A stretch of DNA of 64,000 bases, taken from NCBI GenBank assembly GCA_023411555.1, contig JAEYOQ010000007.1, positions 1 through 64,000 of the forward strand. Direction: 5' to 3'. This DNA is from Bacillota bacterium. Its GTDB lineage: Bacteria > Bacillota > Clostridia > Lachnospirales > Lachnospiraceae. Shown here in pieces: positions 8,311-17,234 of this stretch. Made by a program: the position numbers and the translations under genes. Below the pieces are notes generated by a model that had not been told where the DNA came from, searched no databases, and saw only the letters and a program-made list of their open reading frames with translations. Numbering within the stretch: the first letter of the stretch is position 1; each line of letters opens with the position of its first letter.

Positions 8311-9690
8311 ATGTCAAAGAAAGTTCCACACAGACTCTATCTAACCGAGGATCAGATGCCTAAGCAATGGTATAATCTCAGAGCTGATATGAAAGAACAG
8401 CCTGCTCCGCTCCTAAATCCTCAAACCCTACAACCGGCTAAGGTCGAAGAACTATATCCCGTGTTCTGTGAAAAGCTTGCAGAACAGGAAATGGATCATG
8501 CCACAAGATATTTTGATATTCCAGAAGAGGTTTTAGATTTTTACAAGATGTATCGTCCATCTCCGCTTATTCGTGCTTATCACCTAGAAAAGGCATTAGG
8601 AACGCCTGCCAAGATTTATTTTAAATTCGAAGGCAATAACACCTCCGGTAGCCATAAGCTAAATTCTGCTATTCCTCAGGCATACTATGCCAAGGAGCAG
8701 GGTCTTACAAGCTTAACTACGGAAACCGGCGCAGGTCAATGGGGCACCGCTTTATCCGAAGCCTGCTCCTATTATAATCTACCTCTTACCGTATTTATGG
8801 TAAAGGTCTCTTATGAGCAGAAGCCTTTTCGCAAAGCCGTTATGCAAACCTTTGATGCAGATATCATCCCCAGCCCCAGTAATACAACGGAAGTTGGCAG
8901 ACTAATTCTCTCCAAGGACCCCAATACGGGTGGCAGTCTCGGATGTGCTATATCAGAAGCAGTTGAGAAGGCTGTAACCACACCCAACAGCCGTTATGTA
9001 CTTGGTTCCGTACTAAATCAGGTCTTATTACATCAATCAATCATTGGCCTAGAATCGAAGCTCGCGATGGAGATGTTAGATGAATATCCGGATATTGTCA
9101 TTGGCTGTGCTGGTGGCGGCTCCAATCTTGGCGGCCTAATAGCACCCTTTATGCAGGATAAGCTTCTTGGCAGGGCCAACCCAAGAATTATCGCCGTAGA
9201 ACCCGCCTCCTGCCCTTCCTTTACCCGAGGCAAATATGCTTATGACTTCTGTGACACCGGTAAGGTTACTCCCTTGGCTAAAATGTATACCCTTGGAAGT
9301 AACTTCATGCCCTCAGCAAATCATGCAGGTGGCTTACGGTATCACGGAATGTCCCCTATATTGTCTAAGCTTTATCATGATGGTTATATGGAAGCAATTG
9401 CAGTGGAACAGACCAAGGTATTCGAAGCAGCAGTATTCTTTGCTAAGCAGGAAACCATCTTACCTGCTCCCGAATCAGCACATGCAATCCGTGGAGCCAT
9501 CGATGAAGCCCTAAAATGCAAGGAAACCGGTGAAGCGAAAACAATCCTCTTTGGGTTGACCGGTACCGGTTACTTTGATATGACTGCCTATAACGCTTAC
9601 TTAGATGGCAGTATGACGGATTATATCCCCAGCGACGAGGATTTACAGAAGAGCTTAGATGAATTACCGAAGGTCCCCGATTGCCAGTAA
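8311..9690 (+). CDS. trpB: Tryptophan synthase beta-like protein, TrpB2 type
   Basis: PLP-dependent enzyme expected to join indole and serine to give tryptophan. It has 459 residues; the PLP lysine is K116 in GSHKLNSA and the phosphate-binding loop reads GGGSNLGG. The N-terminal extension and the PSPLIRAYHLEKALG region place it in the TrpB2 branch rather than the TrpA-bound TrpB1 branch. It stands alone without trpA, so it may salvage indole. The ATG at 8311 follows AAAGGAG; the TTG at 8293 overlaps that site. Controlled by the Trp T-box directly upstream. Confidence 0.92.
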   Translation: MSKKVPHRLYLTEDQMPKQWYNLRADMKEQPAPLLNPQTLQPAKVEELYPVFCEKLAEQEMDHATRYFDIPEEVLDFYKMYRPSPLIRAYHLEKALGTPAKIYFKFEGNNTSGSHKLNSAIPQAYYAKEQGLTSLTTETGAGQWGTALSEACSYYNLPLTVFMVKVSYEQKPFRKAVMQTFDADIIPSPSNTTEVGRLILSKDPNTGGSLGCAISEAVEKAVTTPNSRYVLGSVLNQVLLHQSIIGLESKLAMEMLDEYPDIVIGCAGGGSNLGGLIAPFMQDKLLGRANPRIIAVEPASCPSFTRGKYAYDFCDTGKVTPLAKMYTLGSNFMPSANHAGGLRYHGMSPILSKLYHDGYMEAIAVEQTKVFEAAVFFAKQETILPAPESAHAIRGAIDEALKCKETGEAKTILFGLTGTGYFDMTAYNAYLDGSMTDYIPSDEDLQKSLDELPKVPDCQ

Positions 9691-9762
9691 GTCACTACCC
9701 ACTCACGAGGATATTACGATACGACAGCTGTTGTAAATGTAATCCTAGTTGGGAAAGAAGAA

Positions 9763-9802
9763 CAAGCATCCCATACTGGTTAATCTCCAGTGAGGATGCT
9801 TG
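9763..9802. terminator. Terminator between convergent trpB2 and MATE genes
   Basis: CAAGCATCC and GGATGCTTG (9-bp arms) with an inner ACTGG/CCAGT stem. The pyrimidine-rich flank on the minus side (TTCTTCTTT) suits the MATE transcript. Confidence 0.7.
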
Positions 9803-9806
9803 CTCT

Positions 9807-11198
9807 CTATTCCTTTGTCCCTTGTTCCTTAATTAATCTGTTTAATCGTCTTATCTCTATAATTAAAAATCCACCTGTAATTGCAAATGCAATAAAATCA
9901 GAGATGGGGAAAGCGATTAGGATACCCTTCAGCCCAAATAGCTCTGACATGATTAATATAGCCGGAATCAGGAACAGTACTTGTCTGGATAAAGTCAATA
10001 AAAGCGAGATTTTTGGCCTTCCTACCGCTTGAAAATAGAGCGAACCAATAATCTGCACTCCTAAGACCGGAAGCATCAGCATTACGATTTTAATCGCATA
10101 GGTTCCAAATTCCCGAAAACTCTCCTCCTTACCAAAGGCGCCTATTAAAGCTCCAGGAAATATTCTGGTCGCTGCAAAGCCTATAATAGCAATAACGGAG
10201 GCCGCCAGAATTGCTTTACCCAACGTTTCCCTAATTCTATGATATTTCATAGCTCCTCGATTATACCCGATAATCGGTTGAGCTCCATGGCTGATTCCGA
10301 TAGTTGGCATAACCAGTAAGGTCTGGAGGCTATTGATTGCTCCTATTCCTCCGATGGCGACATCTCCGCCGTAATAACCCAGTCGATTATTCATAATTAG
10401 GTTAAGAATGCTTCCGCTAATCTGATTTGCAAAGGATGGAAGCCCGGCTAACACGGTCCTTCCCACAATTGAGGGGGATAACATCAGGTTCTTTAAGCGC
10501 AGCTTCATACTGCTACGTTTTGTAAGAAAATAAGATATGCCCCAGATTGCCGAGAGTCCCTGTCCTCCGATTGTTGCCAGGGCTGCACCCGTCATTCCCC
10601 AACCGAACAGAAAAATGAATACATAGTCAAACACAATATTAAAGCCGGCTCCGATAAACATGGAAACCATAGCTGATTTGGGACTTCCATCAGCTCTCAT
10701 AAAATGATTCATGCCTACCGATGGTCCCTGTAGGATTGATGCATATAAAATGATTCTCATGTATTCTAAGGCATAGGGCATACTCTCCTGACTGGCTCCA
10801 AATAAGGTGAGCAACCCCTCTAGATTCATTAGAGCAACAACCATAAATAGAAAGGACGTAATAAATATCATGGCAATGGAGTTCCCCAGAATTCTCTCCG
10901 CCCCCTCTCTATCCTTCTCCCCAAGCTTGATGGAGAACAGAGACGCTCCCCCTGCTCCAAACATTAATGCCAAACCCATCATTATCATCATAATCGGGAA
11001 GGAAACCGTTAAGGCCGTAAGGCCGAGGGACTGTAAATCCTTCGCATTGCCGATAAACATTCTATCAATAATATTATATAATGCATTCACCAACATACCA
11101 ATTGTTGCTGGTATTGAGAATTCCATCAACAAGGCTCCGATTTTTTTCGTGCCAAGACGATCCTGACTGTGTCTTTGAATTAGCTTTTCTTCTGTCAT
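9807..11198 (-). CDS. MATE family efflux transporter
   Basis: Cation-coupled multidrug exporter family. It has 463 residues and about 12 membrane segments arranged as two similar halves (GTKKIGALLMEFSIPATIGMLVNALYNIIDRMFIG at the start of half one). The sequence resembles the MepA/NorM-like clostridial branch. The ribosome site before the ATG at 11198 is weak. It converges with trpB2 and diverges from sigA. The substrate is unknown. Confidence 0.85.
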   Translation of the reverse strand: MTEEKLIQRHSQDRLGTKKIGALLMEFSIPATIGMLVNALYNIIDRMFIGNAKDLQSLGLTALTVSFPIMMIMMGLALMFGAGGASLFSIKLGEKDREGAERILGNSIAMIFITSFLFMVVALMNLEGLLTLFGASQESMPYALEYMRIILYASILQGPSVGMNHFMRADGSPKSAMVSMFIGAGFNIVFDYVFIFLFGWGMTGAALATIGGQGLSAIWGISYFLTKRSSMKLRLKNLMLSPSIVGRTVLAGLPSFANQISGSILNLIMNNRLGYYGGDVAIGGIGAINSLQTLLVMPTIGISHGAQPIIGYNRGAMKYHRIRETLGKAILAASVIAIIGFAATRIFPGALIGAFGKEESFREFGTYAIKIVMLMLPVLGVQIIGSLYFQAVGRPKISLLLTLSRQVLFLIPAILIMSELFGLKGILIAFPISDFIAFAITGGFLIIEIRRLNRLIKEQGTKE

Positions 11199-11368
11199 AA
11201 TATACTCACATAACCTTTCTCAGCTTGCGCATCATTTCTAAGTAGCTAAAGTATCCCTTCTTTTAATATAATAAACGATTATAGAAAACTTATCCACCTA
11301 TTCGTAACACTTTTTCGTGTAATTTATCACTTTGTATAATTATTCTTGTTTTATTATTTCTATTTGTA

Positions 11369-11377
11369 TGATATAAT
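11369..11377 (+). promoter_or_regulatory. Extended -10 promoter for sigA
   Basis: TG-A-TATAAT at 11369-11377 with no good -35 element, about 40 bp upstream of the sigA ATG. Confidence 0.55.
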
Positions 11378-11416
11378 GTTGGTTATGCAATTTTTTATAT
11401 ACACGGAGGACCCAAC

Positions 11417-12541
11417 ATGAATGATCAACCAACACATGACGTGTTAGAGGACAAGTTTCGAGAACTAATCGCTTTTGCCAATCGTCAAAAAGGCGTTTTG
11501 GAAGCAGAAAAGGTACATACTCTTATAAGCGAGTTAAATCTAGATAATAATCAAATCGATAAGATTTATGAAAGACTTGAAGCATATAATATCGTAGTAC
11601 TGAGCAATACTGATGAGGAAGAGCCTACGGATGAGATCTTACTTGAGCTCGATGATGATGCCGAGGACGTACAGTCTGAAGTAGAGGCTCTTACCAGTTC
11701 TTCCTATTCCATGTCTGACGACCCTGTTCATCTATATTTAAAGGAAATAGGAAATTACCCCCTTCTTTCCATAGCGGACGAGGTTGAATTAGCTAAGAAA
11801 ATCGCTGAAGGCGATGAAAATGCAAAGCAGTATCTGGCAGAATCCAATCTAAGATTGGTTGTCAGTATCGCTAAGCGTTATGTAGGAAGAGGCCTATCCT
11901 TCCTTGACTTAATCCAAGAGGGTAATTTAGGTTTGATTAAGGCCGTAGAAAAGTTTGATTATACAAAGGGCTACAAATTCAGTACCTATGCAACCTGGTG
12001 GATTCGTCAGGCAATCACAAGATCCATCGCTGATCAATCCCGAACCATTCGTATTCCTGTTCACATGTCAGAGGTTATTAACAAGACCTACCGCGTATCT
12101 CGTAACCTGCTACAAGAGCTAGGAAGAGAACCTACCGAGCAGGAGCTGGCAGATGCGATGAACCTACCGATTGATAAGGTAAGAGAAATTCTTAAGGTCT
12201 CTGCAGATCCAATCTCCCTTGACACTCCTATTGGTGAAGAGGATGACAGTCATTTAGGCGATTTTATTAGTGACGAATCTATGATGGGACCGGAGGATGC
12301 TGCTTCCTATTCTATCCTTAAGGATCAAATTTCAAAATTATTGGATACACTAACTGACAGGGAACAACGTGTACTTATCCTACGCTTTGGATTAAAGGAC
12401 GGACGAAGCCGTACATTGGAGGAAGTAGGTAAGGAGTTCAATGTTACCCGTGAGCGTATTCGCCAAATTGAAGCAAAGGCTCTTCGTAAGCTAAGACATC
12501 CCAGCCGTGCTAAGATGCTAAAGGGTTATGATATTATCTAA
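11417..12541 (+). CDS. sigA: RNA polymerase primary sigma factor (SigA/RpoD)
   Basis: Directs RNA polymerase to housekeeping promoters. It has 374 residues: region 1.1-like helices (1-60), an acidic linker (about 65-95), region 1.2 from about 101 (DDPVHLYLKEIG), regions 2.1-2.4 with YATWWIRQAITR, region 3, and the region 4 helix-turn-helix with VTRERIRQIEAKALRKLRHP near the end. The ribosome site is GGAGGACC. It is not beside dnaG as in many Firmicutes; it is followed after 24 bp by plsC in an apparent operon. A second RpoD-like gene elsewhere in the genome cannot be excluded. Confidence 0.92.
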   Translation: MNDQPTHDVLEDKFRELIAFANRQKGVLEAEKVHTLISELNLDNNQIDKIYERLEAYNIVVLSNTDEEEPTDEILLELDDDAEDVQSEVEALTSSSYSMSDDPVHLYLKEIGNYPLLSIADEVELAKKIAEGDENAKQYLAESNLRLVVSIAKRYVGRGLSFLDLIQEGNLGLIKAVEKFDYTKGYKFSTYATWWIRQAITRSIADQSRTIRIPVHMSEVINKTYRVSRNLLQELGREPTEQELADAMNLPIDKVREILKVSADPISLDTPIGEEDDSHLGDFISDESMMGPEDAASYSILKDQISKLLDTLTDREQRVLILRFGLKDGRSRTLEEVGKEFNVTRERIRQIEAKALRKLRHPSRAKMLKGYDII

Positions 12542-12565
12542 AACCTTTATGGAAGGAGTGTTTTC

Positions 12566-13285
12566 ATGATTCGTATCGCACTCATGGTCCTTCGTAGTTT
12601 ATTTAGTTTACCCTACTGGATGTTTCGTATTAACCAACTCTGTAATATAGAGAAATACGATGCCGCTACCCGTTATGCATATCTCCATAAGCTAGTACCT
12701 ATTGTTAACCGAAGAGGTCGAGTTACAATTGAATGTCACGGTCTTGAAAATCTTCCAAAGGAAAGCGGTTACGTCATGTTTCCAAATCATCAGGGACTGT
12801 TCGATGCCCTCGCCTTTTTGGAGACCCACGAACGCCCCTTTGTAACTGTTATGAAAAAGGAAGTTAAGGATACCATCCTATTAAAACAAGTCATACAGTT
12901 ACTACAGGCGGAGGTCATTGACCGTGAGGATATCCGCCAATCCATGCAGGTTATTATGAATATGACCCGACGTGTAAAGACCGGAGAAAACTTTCTCATC
13001 TTTCCAGAGGGGACCAGATCTCGGAACGGAAATAATCTGTTGACTTTCAAAGGCGGCAGCTTTAAGAGCGCAATTAATGCCAAATGCCCTATCGTTCCGG
13101 TAGCCCTAGTCGATGCCTTCAAACCCTTCGATACCAATTCTCTTAGCAGACTAAAGGTGCAAATTCATTATCTAAAGCCACTGTATTATGAAGACTATAA
13201 GGATCTGAAGTCTACCGAGATCGCTGAGCTGGTGTCCTCCACAATTCAGAATAAGATTAATGCGGTTATACAGCAAGATCAATAA
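12566..13285 (+). CDS. plsC: 1-acyl-sn-glycerol-3-phosphate acyltransferase
   Basis: Membrane-associated enzyme that acylates lysophosphatidic acid to phosphatidic acid. It has 239 residues with the HX4D motif at H75-D80 (NHQGLFD) and the substrate-binding FPEGTRS block at about 146-152. A hydrophobic N-terminus follows the start, which sits behind GGAAGGAGTG. It lies 24 bp downstream of sigA and ahead of a terminator, so it is co-transcribed with the sigma factor. Confidence 0.88.
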   Translation: MIRIALMVLRSLFSLPYWMFRINQLCNIEKYDAATRYAYLHKLVPIVNRRGRVTIECHGLENLPKESGYVMFPNHQGLFDALAFLETHERPFVTVMKKEVKDTILLKQVIQLLQAEVIDREDIRQSMQVIMNMTRRVKTGENFLIFPEGTRSRNGNNLLTFKGGSFKSAINAKCPIVPVALVDAFKPFDTNSLSRLKVQIHYLKPLYYEDYKDLKSTEIAELVSSTIQNKINAVIQQDQ

Positions 13286-13295
13286 TACCAGGCTT

Positions 13296-13340
13296 AACAA
13301 CTCCAAGAACATTCTCGCATGGATCTTGGAGTTGTTTTAT
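13296..13340 (+). terminator. Terminator of the sigA-plsC operon
   Basis: Perfect 13-bp arms (AACAACTCCAAGA / TCTTGGAGTTGTT) followed by TTTAT. Confidence 0.85.
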
Positions 13341-13401
13341 GTATTATTATAATTGCATTTGTATATTTTTGTAATGCTTTTCCATATTTTCCTTAATTCA
13401 G

Positions 13402-13430
13402 TTGCTTTTTTATTTAAACTCCTGTATAAT
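13402..13430 (+). promoter_or_regulatory. Promoter for the SH3/SleB hydrolase gene
   Basis: TTGCTT at 13402-13407, a 17-bp spacer and TATAAT at 13425-13430. Confidence 0.6.
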
Positions 13431-13502
13431 AGTTAAAAAATAAGCAAATAGAAAGCCAATTACTAATTTCCGTTTGCGCTAAACTATATAGAGGGAAAAG
13501 GA

Positions 13503-14822
13503 ATGAACAAAAATAAAATAGCCTTAATGTCTATGATAGTTTTCTTGTCCGTCTTTTGCTTATCCGCAATCTTCAGTATACCTAGCTATAAAACTCCAAA
13601 AGAAAATGTCCCGACTATAAAGGGAACTCAAGAGATAACCGAATCGAAATTCTCCACAATAACCTCTACCGATGATAATGAAATCAAATCTTTCACATAT
13701 AGAACCCACTCCATCGTAACCAACTGGGAAAATCCCGAACCCGATACAGAAGCTGACGGGGGAAAAACTGATATTACGGAACATGTAACTTCTTCAAATA
13801 AGTCAAATATGTCCTATACTGAAATTTCAGACGAAGCTATGACGGAAGACACGATCATGGAATCACCACAATTAAGTGAGTTTCCAGAACAGACACAGGA
13901 AGAAGCACTCTATTCAAATATCGGCATCTCCATTGCGAAGGAATATGTAAATATCCGGGATGATGCATCAACCGACGGGGAAGTAGTCGGGAAGCTTTAT
14001 AAAGATAGTGCAGTAGAGATTCTGGAAACCTACGGCGATTGGTATCACGTCGAATCGGGAAGTGTTAAGGGTTATGTCAAAGCTGATTATATCCTAACCG
14101 GAATCCCTGAGGATGAATTGGTAGAGAAATACGGGGAGCCTAGTATCATCGTAACCGTGAATGGGCTCAACGTCCGTGAGAAAGCAGATACAGAATCAGA
14201 TAAAATGACTGTTATTTATCGGAACGAGATCTATCCTGTTCTGGATAGCGATGATGATTGGATTAAGATTAATATACCGGAGGATAATACAGCTGGGTAT
14301 GTAAAGCGAGAGTATACAGAACTGATCATTGATTTTAAGGATGCTTTATCAAAGGAGGAAGAAGCGGAGCTTCTTAAGCTACAGGCAGAGGAGCGTGCCA
14401 AGAAAAATACAAAAGTCATAAAGCAGGATGGTGTTAGCTATACACAGGAAGAGCTAAAGCTGTTAGCTTGCCTGGTTCATTCGGAAGCAGGAAGTCAGAG
14501 TTTTGAGGGAAAATTAGCTGTTGCCAATATCGTTCTTAACCGGGTTAAATCTTCCAAGTATGGTGGAAGCATCAAGTCGGTTATCTATCAGCCTGGTCAG
14601 TTCTCTGTAGCTAAGAGTGGTGCTCTGGCTAAACAGCTCTCAAATTATGATAGTTATAGCTCAAAATCTCAGCTACTCTCCGTTAAGGCTGCCAAAGCCG
14701 CCTTGCAGGGCTCCAATAATATCGGCTCCAGATTGTATTTCCATTCCTATAGAGCCGCCGTTAAAAAGGGTTATGATAAGAAGAAAGACTGTGTCAAGCT
14801 AGGTGATCATCTATTCTGGTAG
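13503..14822 (+). CDS. Cell-wall hydrolase with two SH3b domains and a SleB-like domain
   Basis: Probable exported peptidoglycan or spore-cortex hydrolase of 439 residues. A signal or anchor segment (about 5-27) is followed by a long Ser/Thr/Glu-rich linker (30-138). SH3b repeats occupy about 141-197 and 214-272, each with a V.(V/L)N(I/V)R signature. A charged coil leads to a SleB/CwlJ-type Hydrolase_2 domain (about 313-439) with the putative catalytic Glu in HSEAG (E328) and the GQFSV block. SleB-type domains cut cortex muropeptides; the SH3b domains probably bind the wall. Single gene between its own promoter and a bidirectional terminator. Confidence 0.85.
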   Translation: MNKNKIALMSMIVFLSVFCLSAIFSIPSYKTPKENVPTIKGTQEITESKFSTITSTDDNEIKSFTYRTHSIVTNWENPEPDTEADGGKTDITEHVTSSNKSNMSYTEISDEAMTEDTIMESPQLSEFPEQTQEEALYSNIGISIAKEYVNIRDDASTDGEVVGKLYKDSAVEILETYGDWYHVESGSVKGYVKADYILTGIPEDELVEKYGEPSIIVTVNGLNVREKADTESDKMTVIYRNEIYPVLDSDDDWIKINIPEDNTAGYVKREYTELIIDFKDALSKEEEAELLKLQAEERAKKNTKVIKQDGVSYTQEELKLLACLVHSEAGSQSFEGKLAVANIVLNRVKSSKYGGSIKSVIYQPGQFSVAKSGALAKQLSNYDSYSSKSQLLSVKAAKAALQGSNNIGSRLYFHSYRAAVKKGYDKKKDCVKLGDHLFW

Positions 14823-14870
14823 GAAGCAAACTCCTATTGTCATTTGAATATTAAGGCTATCACAATAACA

Positions 14871-14941
14871 CAAAGGGCTGTTTCAATTCCTTGAATTAGC
14901 ATATGATACAAAGCTAACTCATGTATTGTAACAGCCCTTTG
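14871..14941. terminator. Bidirectional terminator, hydrolase/pfp
   Basis: Perfect 12-bp arms CAAAGGGCTGTT / AACAGCCCTTTG flank a 47-base loop that holds a further TTAGC/GCTAA pair. It lies between converging genes. Confidence 0.7.
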
Positions 14942-14991
14942 CCTAAGACTTAAGTATGTACATCATATAATATTTACAATTGGGACATATT

Positions 14992-16212
14992 TTAATACAG
15001 CTTTATCTGAAGCGGAATACCATTGGCATATTTCACATTAGTCTCGCCTTGAATCAAAGGCTTCATATATGCAATCAGTTCATCGGTCACATCATGTCCG
15101 TCCGGAGTGATCCAGTCCATCGGCACAGTTTTCTCGTGATTCGCTACTTCATTCACTGGAACAGAAATAAATTCTACTCGATAGGGCTCATCACTCAACC
15201 TCTTGATTGCTGCCATCCGTCCGGACTCTCCATCAAGCGCACAGCTTAATGCCTTCTGACCAAGCATCAGTGATTCGATGATATCCGTCTCACTTGCAAT
15301 GTGAGCTGCTGCTCTCTGCATCAGATTCAGTTCTATGGAGCGAACCTTACAGCCAATCTCGTTACGTACCAATTGCTCTAAGGCACGTGCAGCTCCAGCA
15401 ATATATTTGTGCCCGAAGTTATCTACCGCTCCGCTAGACATCTGATCCGAGATATAAGCTCCGCTACTATCCTTACAGCCTTCGCTGACTGCTACCAGTA
15501 TGCCGGATTTCTGTGCCAGCTTCTCCTTCACATCACTTATAAATCTGGCATTATCAAAGTCCTTCTCACAAAGGTAAATCAAATCTGCTCCAGCTCCGCC
15601 ATTCACTCTGGCAAGGGCTGCAGAAGCGGTTAACCAACCTGCATTTCTTCCCATGATTTCAACGATTGTTACCGCTGGAATATCATAGGCTCCGATATCA
15701 CATGCCAGCTCAGAGATGGTGGTCGCAATATATTTTGCTGCTGATCCAAAACCGGGGCTGTGATCCGTCAGATTAAGATCATTATCTACTGTCTTTGGTG
15801 CACCCATAATAATAAAATCATGGTTATTCAGCCTACAATATTCTGAAAGCTTATCTACGGTATCCATTGAATCATTTCCACCGATATAGATAAAATACTT
15901 AATATCATACTTATAGAAGGTTTCGATTATCTTCTTATAGGGTTCATCATCCATGCGCCAATCCTTCATCTTATAGCGACAGGTTCCCAAGGCAGAGGAT
16001 GGTGTATAGGTAAGTGTATCCATTGCTTTTGTGTCTCTTACGATCTCGTTCAAATCAATCAGATGATCTTTAATAGCACCTTCAATCCCGTTTTTTGCTC
16101 CGTATACCTTATCTACTTTACCGCTTGCACGAACACCCTGCAATACTCCAACCAGGGTCGCATTAATAGCAGCCGTGGGGCCTCCGGATTGTGCCACTAG
16201 CAGATTCTTCAT
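14992..16212 (-). CDS. pfp: Diphosphate-dependent 6-phosphofructokinase
   Basis: Phosphorylates fructose 6-phosphate, here probably with PPi rather than ATP. It has 406 residues. The donor-site motif reads GGND (111-114) instead of the ATP-type GGxG, and the active-site loop is PKTVDND (139-145) with the Lys characteristic of PPi enzymes in place of PGTIDND. The start follows AAGGAGG. It has its own promoter and is monocistronic. The PPi reaction is reversible and spares ATP in anaerobic glycolysis. Confidence 0.9.
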   Translation of the reverse strand: MKNLLVAQSGGPTAAINATLVGVLQGVRASGKVDKVYGAKNGIEGAIKDHLIDLNEIVRDTKAMDTLTYTPSSALGTCRYKMKDWRMDDEPYKKIIETFYKYDIKYFIYIGGNDSMDTVDKLSEYCRLNNHDFIIMGAPKTVDNDLNLTDHSPGFGSAAKYIATTISELACDIGAYDIPAVTIVEIMGRNAGWLTASAALARVNGGAGADLIYLCEKDFDNARFISDVKEKLAQKSGILVAVSEGCKDSSGAYISDQMSSGAVDNFGHKYIAGAARALEQLVRNEIGCKVRSIELNLMQRAAAHIASETDIIESLMLGQKALSCALDGESGRMAAIKRLSDEPYRVEFISVPVNEVANHEKTVPMDWITPDGHDVTDELIAYMKPLIQGETNVKYANGIPLQIKLY

Positions 16213-16269
16213 TTTGTATCCTCCTTATATAAGTTGATATCATTAATTCATTTGTACATTATTATACAT

Positions 16270-16299
16270 ATTTTAACATGTAACCTTGTAGTTAGTCAA
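16270..16299 (-). promoter_or_regulatory. Promoter for pfp
   Basis: TTGACT (16299-16294), an 18-bp spacer and TAAAAT (16275-16270) on the minus strand. Confidence 0.55.
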
Positions 16300-16323
16300 G
16301 CCACTAAACTAATTGAGAGGGTC

Positions 16324-16905
16324 CTATCTTCTGGATGTAGCTCCTATCCTCTTTTCTGGAAAAAGTCTACCGATTACTCCGCTAGCCTCCACTCCCTTGA
16401 TTACCATATAGAGCATGATTGTCTCAACTGGCAGCATTATGACGGCCTTTAGAGCCCGAAGCGGTAGTATTGCTATAAAATCATAGCCATATAGCATGGT
16501 CAACCAATAGGTGTTCAAAAGTAAGTTGATTACTACCAGGTGAACCAGATTGGCAGCAAGAATTCGCCACAAATTCAGGGGTCTCTTATAGAGAATCACC
16601 CCATAGATGAAGCCCGTAATAATCGCACTTAAGGTGAACCCAAAGAAGTATGGTCCTGTGGGCCTTACGATAAAGGTCAGGAGATCCAATGCCGCTCCAT
16701 ACACAACGCCTACTACCGGTCCGAATAGATAGTAGACAAATTCGTTAGGAAGGAAATTGAAGCCCACCTTTAGAAAATCACCTATCATAAATACTAAGCT
16801 ACCCAAGACGATAGATACCGCTCCTAGCATTCCTATGAGGGTGATGCATCTTATACTCTTTAACTCCTGATAAGACGACTTAAAAAATGCTGTAAATTTG
16901 GCCAT
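16324..16905 (-). CDS. folT: Folate ECF transporter S component (FolT)
   Basis: Substrate-binding membrane subunit of an energy-coupling-factor importer for folate. It has 193 residues with about six hydrophobic helices. The start LKSIRCITLIGMLGAVSIVLG and the PTGPYFFGFTLSAIITGFIYG region are typical of FolT. The shared ECF ATPases and T component are not in the window. The identification is reinforced by the tetrahydrofolate riboswitch upstream. Its ribosome site (AAAGGAGGT) overlaps the stop codon of a 25-codon leader ORF, suggesting translational coupling. Confidence 0.9.
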   Translation of the reverse strand: MAKFTAFFKSSYQELKSIRCITLIGMLGAVSIVLGSLVFMIGDFLKVGFNFLPNEFVYYLFGPVVGVVYGAALDLLTFIVRPTGPYFFGFTLSAIITGFIYGVILYKRPLNLWRILAANLVHLVVINLLLNTYWLTMLYGYDFIAILPLRALKAVIMLPVETIMLYMVIKGVEASGVIGRLFPEKRIGATSRR

Positions 16906-16912
16906 AAAAAAA

Positions 16913-16990
16913 TTACCTCCTTTGCAGACCTTTTACTACAAGAAGAGATAAGATCAAATAAAGCATAAGGTAATTTGGGCGCCAAATCAT
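16913..16990 (-). CDS. 25-residue leader ORF coupled to folT
   Basis: An ATG at 16990 follows AAAGGAG at a 9-bp distance. It reads MIWRPNYLMLYLILSLLVVK then GLQRR and stops within the AGGAGGTAA that also serves as the folT ribosome site. It is a short hydrophobic peptide and resembles nothing I recognise. It lies between the THF riboswitch and folT. Its own ribosome site is partly enclosed in a hairpin (ATCAAATAAA / TTTATTTGAT), so the riboswitch may gate this ORF first and folT through coupling. Confidence 0.5.
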   Translation of the reverse strand: MIWRPNYLMLYLILSLLVVKGLQRR

Positions 16991-17024
16991 CAATATGCTC
17001 TCCTTTATTTGATTACCTAATTGT

Positions 17025-17122
17025 AGCAGCGGGATGCGAACCATGTACCGCAAGATAATCTTTTCGTCCGGGTGTCAACTCCCTGTTCACCCAGCACTTA
17101 ACGCACATGCTTCTACTCTGCT
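17025..17122 (-). ncRNA. Tetrahydrofolate (THF) riboswitch
   Basis: The minus-strand RNA matches the THF-I consensus. A closing AGCAG/CTGCT stem encloses AGTAGAAG, then GCGTTAAGTG, a GGGTG/CACCC arm, GACGAAA, TTGCGGT and GCATCCCGC. These are the conserved pseudoknot and ligand-pocket blocks of the class. It sits in front of folT, the most frequent client of this riboswitch. There is no U-run terminator after it, so control is probably at translation initiation. Confidence 0.92.
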
Positions 17123-17143
17123 TCTATAAATTTTTGTACCCTA

Positions 17144-17171
17144 AGTATATCATAGTGTGATTATTTTGCAA
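17144..17171 (-). promoter_or_regulatory. Promoter for the THF riboswitch/folT transcript
   Basis: TTGCAA (17171-17166), a 16-bp spacer and TATACT (17149-17144) with an upstream TG (extended -10) on the minus strand. Confidence 0.65.
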
Positions 17172-17234
17172 CAATAATAATCGATTCTATGGATATAAAA
17201 TAATGGATATGAATTAATCACATCGAGGACTGCA

